Assembly (NCBI GenBank): GCA_002352055.1
Contig: DEHS01000001.1
Coordinates: forward strand, 40,026 to 58,716
From: Legionellaceae bacterium UBA2794
GTDB taxonomy: Bacteria > Pseudomonadota > Gammaproteobacteria > Legionellales > Legionellaceae
Length of the DNA stretch: 18,691 bases
Reading direction: 5' to 3'
Every line of letters begins with the position of its first letter. Position 1 is the stretch's first letter. The notes under the pieces were generated by a model, which made no database searches, was not told where the DNA came from, and worked only from the letters and a program-made list of their open reading frames with translations. Below are positions 7,056 to 13,378 of the stretch, in pieces. The position numbers and the translations under genes are program-made.

Positions 7056-8309
7056 ATGTATTACTCATATAATGAAATCCAGGATCAATTTATTTCAACG
7101 AATCAACCCATATCTTCACTCGCTGTAGAGCTTGCAGTGAGTCAATTGAAGATGCAGGCTGAATCAAAAGGGGAGCAGTTTAACTGTGTTGTATTAAACC
7201 GACATGAATCTTTTGATGAATTATTAAACTTTATAAATCTTTTAAAAGAGAATATTCAGACCAATCAACGCGTTCAAATTATTTACCGAGTAAAAAATCA
7301 TTGGTCTACTATGGATGTCGAAATTCATAACGGTCATATTAATATGCTTATGGTAGACCACACCAATGAAGGATCTGCATTAGGTGATACCATTAAAGCA
7401 ATAAATCAGACTTTACCGGAAATAAGTATAAAATGCATCCGTTTCAAACCCAAAATAGATAGAGGAAATTGTGCCTATATGGCAATAAACGATGCGTTGT
7501 GCCTCTCGAAATATGACTCTCTTCACCAAGATATTCATTTAAATTCAAGAGATAGCGACTCGGGAACAATTCAGACAGGTACAATACACCATATGAAACA
7601 GATCTCGAAGCAGATCGATTTCATATCATTATCTGAATGGCCGGATAAATATGGTTCATTGTTCACTAACTACTTCCCTTCCCTTTCATCCAATCAACTT
7701 AGACCTCTTGAAAATAGTGATTCAGTTACGACATCGACCGGTTCTGCTCAAGAAGATAAAGCAGTTTCAAATATAAAAGTACACTTAATTAAAAACACAT
7801 TAAAATATATCAAGGATCATCAAAACGATCATAAGATAAAACTCTTATTCTCCCTGCATAACCTGGATGCGGCTATTAAAAATATGCGTACTTATGCAGA
7901 TATTGTAATGCCAGAGTCCAGTAATAAAAGGCAACAGATTAAGCTACTGGTAAATAAACTTGAATCATTAGCCGGTAAATTCATTTTTGCATCCAAATTC
8001 AATAAGCCAACGATACATGATTTTTTTCAATTTAAGAACGAGATTGCTCATGAAATAAATCAAAGCCAAGATGCCATGCAAGAGCATCGTCAATACTGGA
8101 AAGTAATATTAGCGAATGTAGCTTTGGCCTTAACCGGTATTGGTGCTATATTCCTTTTAGCTAAATGTTTATCTGAAAAAAAACCCACATTTTTCTTTAA
8201 GCACACTCAGCGAGAGGAAAATTTAAATAAAGTAAAATCACAACTTGAAGAGTTAGATAATCTTGTAGCGGAAAATAAAACAATTGCCTCGCAACACGCT
8301 TCTCTGTAA
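7056..8309 (+). CDS. Putative effector: YopJ/AvrA-like (C55) acetyltransferase core with membrane-anchored C-terminal tail
   Basis: From the ATG at 7056 the protein has 417 residues. The frame is open to a TTG at 7017, but that lies in a probable -10 element. Residues about 75-210 resemble YopJ-family Ser/Thr acetyltransferases, which in other bacteria enter host cells and acetylate kinases. HWSTMDVEIHNGHINMLMVD corresponds to the YopJ HFSVIDY...FEP block: His82 and Asp101 are 19 residues apart, as in YopJ (His109/Glu128). Cys139 in DRGNCAYMAINDALCL corresponds to the YopJ QRSSSECGIFSLAL nucleophile. The later IHLNSRD and FISLSEWPDKYGSLF are placed like YopJ's cofactor-binding half. A linker about 215-240 leads to a helical region, then a transmembrane segment (about 350-371, VILANVALALTGIGAIFLLA) and a short coiled coil. 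The HRQYWKVILANVALALTGIG tail looks like one I recall from other Legionella proteins. No strong ribosome site is seen. Dot/Icm export is inferred. Confidence 0.7.
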   Translation: MYYSYNEIQDQFISTNQPISSLAVELAVSQLKMQAESKGEQFNCVVLNRHESFDELLNFINLLKENIQTNQRVQIIYRVKNHWSTMDVEIHNGHINMLMVDHTNEGSALGDTIKAINQTLPEISIKCIRFKPKIDRGNCAYMAINDALCLSKYDSLHQDIHLNSRDSDSGTIQTGTIHHMKQISKQIDFISLSEWPDKYGSLFTNYFPSLSSNQLRPLENSDSVTTSTGSAQEDKAVSNIKVHLIKNTLKYIKDHQNDHKIKLLFSLHNLDAAIKNMRTYADIVMPESSNKRQQIKLLVNKLESLAGKFIFASKFNKPTIHDFFQFKNEIAHEINQSQDAMQEHRQYWKVILANVALALTGIGAIFLLAKCLSEKKPTFFFKHTQREENLNKVKSQLEELDNLVAENKTIASQHASL

Positions 8310-8375
8310 GAGTTGCTTGATTATAATTCAAGATATGTTAGTTTATTCTAGTTATAAATAGATACGAGCAGGATT

Positions 8376-8738
8376 ATGAATCAACAAATGAATGCAACAG
8401 TTAAAAAAGATAAGCTTGAAATCATTGATTGGCTGATAGAGCATTTTCCCAGTGCATTTTTCAAAAAGGGTAACCAGGTAAAACCGCTTAAAATTGGCAT
8501 ATTTGATGATATTATCGATTTTTACGAGCGTCTGGATAGCCCCCCGTTTAGTAAGAAATCACTAAGAGAGGCTTTGAGTTATTACAGTGCTTCCCCTGCT
8601 TATTTAAGCTGTCAAAAAGCTGATGTGGCGCGAGTTGATATTTATGGCAATGAAATTGATGTAGTAACTCCTGATCAGGCTAAATACGCATACCAGCGCT
8701 TCCAAGAACGCTACGCGAAAAAGAAAGAACAACATTAA
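8376..8738 (+). CDS. Minimal ProQ/FinO-domain RNA chaperone
   Basis: ProQ/FinO proteins bind stem-loops and 3' ends of small RNAs and mRNAs and affect their stability and pairing. The 120 residues are essentially one ProQ/FinO domain: WLIEHFPSAFF, then VKPLKIGIFDDI (37-46), the helical core LREALSYYSASPAYL (63-77), and ARVDIYGNE (85-93), all in the order seen in E. coli ProQ. The basic C-terminal extension of ProQ is missing apart from a short KKK tail. Legionella is known to encode both a longer FinO-domain protein (RocC, competence control) and a minimal ProQ homologue; the length here fits the minimal type. AGGA lies only two bases before the ATG at 8376, so the internal ATG at 8388 is a possible alternative start. 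It is 66 bases downstream of the YopJ-like gene and convergent with ubiG. Confidence 0.9.
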   Translation: MNQQMNATVKKDKLEIIDWLIEHFPSAFFKKGNQVKPLKIGIFDDIIDFYERLDSPPFSKKSLREALSYYSASPAYLSCQKADVARVDIYGNEIDVVTPDQAKYAYQRFQERYAKKKEQH

Positions 8739-8747
8739 ATAATGGCA

Positions 8748-8783
8748 AGATCCTCTTGATAAATACTTTCTATCAGAGGATCT
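8748..8783. terminator. Hairpin between proQ-like gene and ubiG, possible terminator
   Basis: AGATCCTCTTGATA (8748-8761) pairs with TATCAGAGGATCT (8771-8783): nine base pairs, one bulged T, then four more, with a nine-base loop. It starts ten bases after the ProQ-like stop. There is no T-run on the plus strand, so intrinsic termination is uncertain; it may instead protect the mRNA 3' end. Confidence 0.5.
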
Positions 8784-8920
8784 CACTGAACTGATTGATA
8801 TTAATCTTGAAATTTTGTAGCACACCAAAAAATTAATACAAATGCCGTAATGACTTGAGTTACATTAGATTTTGGTTAGCAGACAAGTTGTTACCTGTCA
8901 TTAGGGCAAGACGCAAATTA

Positions 8921-9613
8921 TTAACGTAAGGCAATAAGATAATTTACGCTCACATCCTGACTCAACGAAGCCACTCGAGTTAATGGGTTGTAATAAATCC
9001 CGTTCATACCCTCTAAATGTAAATCAAATAAACGAGCCATCGCTACAAGCTCACTGGGTTTGATAAATTTATTATAATCATGTGTTTGCCGAGGTAGGAT
9101 TTTTAAAATATATTCAGCGGCAATGATCGCACTGGCATATGCTTTTAACGTTCGGCTAATCGTTGATAAAAACAAAAAACCATTTGGTTTTAGCAGACGC
9201 TTACAATGTTTCAATACCAGTTCCGGATTTTGCACATGCTCCAGCATCTCCATGCAGGTGATAACATCAAAAGGCTCACCTTCATAATCTTCAATGGGGG
9301 CACACTGATAATCAATTAAAAGATTATTTGATATGGCATGTTCTTTAGCAACATCAATTGCGTCACATTCTGCATCAAGTCCAGTTACCTGAGCGTCACA
9401 TCTGGCCATAGCTTCACACAGAATCCCACCACCACATCCCACATCTAAAACACGAGCATTGGTAAGATTGGTATATTTTTTTACAAACTCAAGACGGGTT
9501 TCATTTATATCATGCAAGGTTTTGAGGGGCCCCTGTTTATCCCACCAGTGAGTTGCGTGTTGAGCAAATTTATTAACTTCCTGATTATCAATGGTCGAAT
9601 CATAATTATTCAT
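8921..9613 (-). CDS. ubiG: UbiG, bifunctional ubiquinone O-methyltransferase
   Basis: UbiG catalyses both O-methylations of ubiquinone biosynthesis with S-adenosylmethionine. The 230-residue length is close to the E. coli enzyme. Diagnostic blocks in order are FAQHATHWWDKQGPLKTLHDIN (N-terminal family signature, about 16-37), the SAM motif VLDVGCGGGILCE (55-67), the acidic residue Asp80 at the end of motif II (VTGLD), FDVITCMEMLEHV (115-127), LLKPNGFLFLSTISRT (140-155) and HDYNKFIKPSEL (178-189). Its start overlaps the end of the upstream UDG-like gene by eight bases on the same strand, which suggests translational coupling; the ribosome site lies inside that gene and is weak (TTGGAT). Identification is firm. 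Confidence 0.96.
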   Translation of the reverse strand: MNNYDSTIDNQEVNKFAQHATHWWDKQGPLKTLHDINETRLEFVKKYTNLTNARVLDVGCGGGILCEAMARCDAQVTGLDAECDAIDVAKEHAISNNLLIDYQCAPIEDYEGEPFDVITCMEMLEHVQNPELVLKHCKRLLKPNGFLFLSTISRTLKAYASAIIAAEYILKILPRQTHDYNKFIKPSELVAMARLFDLHLEGMNGIYYNPLTRVASLSQDVSVNYLIALR

Positions 9614-10319
9614 TTGATAGCAAATCCAATGGTTGAAAAAACTGTATTACTTCTGAGTTACTAATAAAGCTTAAATTGAAGGGGTGTTCAGCACTTAATG
9701 CAATAGGTAGCTTATTAGGTACCAATGTTTTTGCAATTCGGCCAAATAAGATAAGTTCAATATCTGCCCTTGTTGTCGCTAACTGTTTCAGAAGTTCCTG
9801 CATGAATGGCATCCAGTGTCTTGCATGGTAAGGCACTTTGCCTTCGCTGTAAACCAGACTCGCATTTAGCAGCAGTATGCCCTTCTTCATCATCCCTGAA
9901 AAAAAATCCGTGGCAGTCTGCACCAGCGTACTCTTATCAAGAGCTGCGATAGCAGGTTGGGACGTATCCGTGCTTAACGAACCACGGGCTACAAGTAACA
10001 TTTTAATCCAGTTACGTAAAGAAGTAGCTCTATTGACGGGCTTGCTTAATCCTTGAGCAGACCATAAACTCTCTACAGATTGATCCCAAAACGCATAGCC
10101 ATTCGCGGAGACAGCTCGGGGATAGGGAGATTCGCCAAATAAAATATATTGTGTTTGAGATAGGGGCAAACTAAATGCTGCAAATAACTGACTGATCCCC
10201 GGAAGCCAATGACTTTCCTGCGTTAATTGTTTTAAATAATCTTTATCCATGACTGATAAAGCGTTATTAATAAGATCATGCCACTCAGGATGAAATCCTG
10301 AAAAATTAATCTTAGTCAC
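9606..10319 (-). CDS. Uracil-DNA-glycosylase-like protein with altered catalytic motif
   Basis: The 237 residues follow the family-1 UDG layout. The water-activating motif region is ILFGESPYPRAVSANGYAF (59-77), where E. coli Ung has GQDPYHGPGQAHGLAF. Phe77 (uracil stacking) and Asn152 in ILLLNASL (uracil recognition) are kept, and AEHPFNLSF (210-218) sits where Ung has HPSPLS. The catalytic Asp is replaced: GQDPYH has become GESPYP, so Ser64 sits at the Asp64 position and the motif His is Pro. Either the protein uses another chemistry or base, or it is a binder without glycosylase activity. It is the upstream member of a two-gene overlap with ubiG, a context with no obvious repair link. The UDG fold assignment is based on motifs in order; function is unproven. 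Confidence 0.72.
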   Translation of the reverse strand: MTKINFSGFHPEWHDLINNALSVMDKDYLKQLTQESHWLPGISQLFAAFSLPLSQTQYILFGESPYPRAVSANGYAFWDQSVESLWSAQGLSKPVNRATSLRNWIKMLLVARGSLSTDTSQPAIAALDKSTLVQTATDFFSGMMKKGILLLNASLVYSEGKVPYHARHWMPFMQELLKQLATTRADIELILFGRIAKTLVPNKLPIALSAEHPFNLSFISNSEVIQFFQPLDLLSNE

Positions 10320-10393
10320 ATCCCATACTCATAGTTAAATACGATTGATTATAAAGGTTAAGACCTTAATACACTAGAAACAGCTATTTTTAT

Positions 10394-10993
10394 TTAAGCA
10401 AATAATTTTATTATCGCTGCCATAATAAGCACATAGACAAAACTGATATATACAAATGTACTGATGTACCCGACGATAATAAACACTCCATCCTTTTCAA
10501 TAAGTCCCAGACTAAATACGATAAGAATGAATGCCAAAATAAAATTACTAAACGGTATAGGAAGCATCAGCAAAATCGATAAACAAAAGATAATAAATCC
10601 GTTTAATATTTCGAAAAATCGAGAATTCATCACGGGCAAACGCGGTTTTAACAGATACTCCATTTTTTTCAGGTATGGAACAGACGTATGGATCACTTTG
10701 GCAATGGTCCCCTTATTCACAGTACGATTCGCAACCGATTTGGGCAACCATAAGGTTTTTCTGCCGATGATTAATTGCAATGCAAATAGCGCAATTGGAA
10801 TACTAAAGAAAAATGAAATACCGGGTATTGCTGCAAAAGGTAAGGCACTGGGTAATGCAAAAAATAAGAGGGCAATCCCAAATGCGCTCTCACCCAAGCG
10901 ATCCAGAATAGACTGGTAGGTTAACTGTCCCGATTTTTTGTCGTTGGCTATTTCCAGTAATGTATCTGAAGCACGTGCAGGCGTTTTTTTCAT
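10394..10993 (-). CDS. ExoD-family integral membrane protein
   Basis: This 199-residue protein matches the ExoD family, named for a Rhizobium gene affecting exopolysaccharide production and alkali tolerance; the molecular function is not known. Seen here are a soluble N-terminus, DRLGESAFGIALLFFALPSALP (31-52), PGISFFFSIPIALFALQLIIGR (57-78), the segment LWLPKSVANRTV, a third hydrophobic stretch with LPIPFSN (144-150), then FSLGLIEKDGVFIIVGY (160-176), which is the GL-x-x-x-DG motif characteristic of the family, and a final membrane span. About four to six membrane segments are expected in the inner membrane. AAGGAAG before the ATG gives a good ribosome site. It lies 74 bases upstream of the UDG-like gene on the same strand and could share a transcript with it. 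Confidence 0.87.
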   Translation of the reverse strand: MKKTPARASDTLLEIANDKKSGQLTYQSILDRLGESAFGIALLFFALPSALPFAAIPGISFFFSIPIALFALQLIIGRKTLWLPKSVANRTVNKGTIAKVIHTSVPYLKKMEYLLKPRLPVMNSRFFEILNGFIIFCLSILLMLPIPFSNFILAFILIVFSLGLIEKDGVFIIVGYISTFVYISFVYVLIMAAIIKLFA

Positions 10994-11124
10994 AAGTTAC
11001 TTCCTTACATCATAATCTATTAAATACAAACAACATATCAAGTCTTGTCTTTCAAAACCAGTTAATAATACGGAATGAGCTTAGAGCATATCAATCACCC
11101 TATATGACTCATTAAAAGTGAGAG

Positions 11125-11151
11125 TGATTTAAACTGTTTTCATTTAAATCA
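11125..11151. promoter_or_regulatory. Perfect inverted repeat before the ankyrin-like gene, candidate operator
   Basis: TGATTTAAA (11125-11133) and TTTAAATCA (11143-11151) form 9-bp arms separated by nine bases, about 53-79 bases upstream of the ATG at 11204. A possible -10 (TAGTAT, 11161-11166, preceded by TGC) lies ten bases downstream, so the repeat would cover the -35 region. It may be a regulator site; no regulator is identified. Confidence 0.35.
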
Positions 11152-11203
11152 ATTCTTTGCTAGTATTATCTAAATTTATACAGAAATTATGGAATAAACC
11201 TAA

Positions 11204-12811
11204 ATGTCTCATTTTGATACAATCTATGAAGCTGCAATAAAACGTGACGCAAGATTAATTTCGCTTCTTTTAATGAGTGAAGGAATTTCAATTGATGTAA
11301 TGCAAGGACTGGCACTTACTCCAGCAGGATTACTGGCCCAAAATGGTGAGTGGGAAAGTGCTCGCTGGTTAATGCAAGAGTTTGGTGCAAAGGTGGGCAA
11401 TATTTTATATGGCGCAATTATTGGTGGCCATATTAAATACTACGAACCCGAACCCACTCAGGATGATGAGCCAGGCGAGAACACTAAAAATACCGCAATG
11501 CACCTTATATGGAGTAAATACTCCAAATGTAATGATCACGAAATGACTATAGCATTTGCCCAGCTTGGCTTAGTTCATTGGGAGCGACTTCAGGAAAATA
11601 TTGAATTGATTAATTTCGCTATTTTGGGTGCAGCGTACACAAACAATAGAGATTTAATAGATACCTTATTCACTCTCGAGCAACCCAATAAATCTGAAGC
11701 ATTGGCTAATGGAATCATAGGCGCGGCCTGTGGTAATCATAGAGTATTAATGTATGAATACATAAAAATGTATGAACGACATTATTCCCATCATAAAAAT
11801 TATAAAATTCAGGTTAAAAATTATGCTTTAAAAGGAGCAGCTCAGGGCGAACAGCTCGCTCTTATAATTGAAATTGGTAAAAATTTTATTGAGACTGCCT
11901 ATAGCATGAATATAGATGCAGCTATATATGAATTAATCTCTGGGAATAATAATCAATTTTTATTAAAGCTTCTCAATAAGCTCGATAAAAACCATGATCT
12001 TTACGCTGCCCAAATAACGGCAACTCGGCTTAATAAACCAAAAATGCTTGAAACATTAATTCATCATAATTTAAATAATATAATTGATTACGAGACAATC
12101 GCATATGAAATTACACTTTGTGCAAAACAAAGTGATGATTTGTTGCGCTATTTAGCTCAATTTAATTCGCAAAATTTCGTTAAAAGTATCTGTGCCTGTT
12201 TTCGTACTAGTCCAATTTTTAATTTGCCTGAGGAAATAAATCAGAAACTTCCAGCAATTCAAAATAAAGCTCTGGCTATTATTGAGTTAAAACAAAAATA
12301 TGATCTGGAGACTATTCAGGCCCTCTTTTATCAAAAATACCAACACCAGGAAAATAATTCAAATCGCCCCTCTTCCTTTCCCAATAAAGAAGAATTAAGT
12401 TTAAACAAATGGCAATTAAATGATCTAATAAAAAAAATTGGAAAGAAGATTGAATCAAATGAGGTTAAAGAGAAACTTATTAAACGACTTCAAACCTATA
12501 TGAGTAATTTATCCTTTTGGAAAAGTAACCATGGCGAACGATGTAAGAGTTTTCTGCTTGCATTAAAAGGCACACCAGGTAGCAAAGAAGCTACCGAACT
12601 TGTATCTACTCAATATAACCTGTTTCACAATCGAGAGAATCAAAATCAAACAAAAGACCCTAATCCACCGAAGCATCACCAAAAACTAAAAAACAACACA
12701 CAAGATGAATTCTATGACGCTTTAAAAGAGTATTATGATACTATGGCCACAGATAATATGATTGTTGAAATAGATCAAAAATCAGAGACTTTTACTTTAA
12801 TTAATTATTAA
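11204..12811 (+). CDS. Ankyrin-like repeat protein, putative Dot/Icm effector
   Basis: I do not recognise a named family for this 535-residue protein. The N-terminal 60% is a solenoid of degenerate ankyrin-like helical pairs: YEAAIKRDARLISLLL (8-23), AGLLAQNGEWESARWLM (41-57), AILGAAYTNNRDLIDTLF (139-156), GIIGAACGNHRVLMYEYI (170-187), YALKGAAQGEQLALIIEI (207-224), then weaker units at about 238-258 and 267-288. The repeat consensus is roughly A-x-x-GAA-x-GN-x-x-L-x-x-x-I every 31-37 residues. An Asp/Glu-rich loop at 82-95 interrupts the array. The C-terminal part (about 345-535) is helical, Lys/Gln/Asn-rich and hydrophilic, ending ETFTLINY, with FYDALKEYYDTM before it. There is no signal peptide or membrane segment. 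GGAA nine bases before the ATG supports the start. Ankyrin-type proteins are common Legionella effectors; secretion is inferred. Confidence 0.7.
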   Translation: MSHFDTIYEAAIKRDARLISLLLMSEGISIDVMQGLALTPAGLLAQNGEWESARWLMQEFGAKVGNILYGAIIGGHIKYYEPEPTQDDEPGENTKNTAMHLIWSKYSKCNDHEMTIAFAQLGLVHWERLQENIELINFAILGAAYTNNRDLIDTLFTLEQPNKSEALANGIIGAACGNHRVLMYEYIKMYERHYSHHKNYKIQVKNYALKGAAQGEQLALIIEIGKNFIETAYSMNIDAAIYELISGNNNQFLLKLLNKLDKNHDLYAAQITATRLNKPKMLETLIHHNLNNIIDYETIAYEITLCAKQSDDLLRYLAQFNSQNFVKSICACFRTSPIFNLPEEINQKLPAIQNKALAIIELKQKYDLETIQALFYQKYQHQENNSNRPSSFPNKEELSLNKWQLNDLIKKIGKKIESNEVKEKLIKRLQTYMSNLSFWKSNHGERCKSFLLALKGTPGSKEATELVSTQYNLFHNRENQNQTKDPNPPKHHQKLKNNTQDEFYDALKEYYDTMATDNMIVEIDQKSETFTLINY

Positions 12812-12990
12812 TCCGTATGAAATAATGCTGATTCTTAAAAGAGCCGCTTTACTATCCCTGTAGAGTCAACAATCAGTTGGAGTGTTTCTGTATCTTTTTA
12901 CCATGTTGTCGATTGATAAAAAATCGGATAGCCTTTTTCTCTACACAATATTCCTATATGATGCATCTTCACCAGTTAAGGATGAACATA

Positions 12991-13302
12991 ATGAGTGAAA
13001 AGGATTCCCCCCCTCCCAAAACCCCTTTCCCATTTTTTAAAGCAGGTTTATTCGGGATGTCTCTCGCAGGCTATGCTGTAACCCGTAAGAATTACAGTGC
13101 TTCCTTACGGTTTTATCAAAAAACCGGTGGCGGTGGTATTAATATTTATAAGAAAAAAGACGGACAACCCAAACGCTTTTTCGCCATTGACTATCACCCC
13201 TTCTGGGATCCAGCAAAAAAAGAAAGTTCGTGGAAGTTACATTACCACCGCGGAGGAAACTCTAACCAAATGAAAAAACATAGGCCTTACCAAGGCTGGT
13301 AG
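12991..13302 (+). CDS. Small orphan protein with His/aromatic-rich C-terminus
   Basis: The frame is open from 12877, but AAGGAT (12978-12983) eight bases before the ATG at 12991 makes a 103-residue protein, MSEKDSPPPKTPFPF onward, the likely product. I do not recognise it. A proline-rich start is followed by a short hydrophobic patch (AGLFGMSLAGYAV, 18-30), too weak to call a membrane span, then TGGGGINIYKKKDGQPKR and an aromatic/His-rich end: FAIDYHPFW (64-72), WKLHYHRGG (81-89) and KKHRPYQGW (95-103). The clustered His, Asp and Trp residues recall the short C-terminal modules at the ends of polymorphic toxins, but I cannot name a family and no delivery domain or immunity gene is seen next to it. 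It sits between two large orphan genes on the same strand. Confidence 0.6.
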   Translation: MSEKDSPPPKTPFPFFKAGLFGMSLAGYAVTRKNYSASLRFYQKTGGGGINIYKKKDGQPKRFFAIDYHPFWDPAKKESSWKLHYHRGGNSNQMKKHRPYQGW

Positions 13303-13322
13303 TTTTTAAGCACAATAACACA

Positions 13323-13349
13323 TTACAATTTCTGGGCATTTGCTATACT
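13323..13349 (+). promoter_or_regulatory. Probable promoter of the HEAT-like gene
   Basis: TGCTATACT (13341-13349) is an extended -10 element 29 bases before the ATG at 13379. TTACAA (13323-13328) is a -35 candidate with a short 15-base spacer; the extended -10 could compensate. The resulting leader would be about 20-25 bases, and no clear ribosome site is seen in it. Confidence 0.4.
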
Positions 13350-13378
13350 AGCCTGATTATAATTAAATCTGATGTACA

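Noticed and set aside
10464..10919. Plus-strand 151-codon frame opposite the ExoD-family gene
   Set aside because: It is fully antisense to a recognisable membrane protein and its translation shows no domain.
12877..12990. Extension of the 103-residue protein to 141 residues
   Set aside because: The Cys-rich extension has no ribosome site, whereas AAGGAT is well placed for the ATG at 12991.
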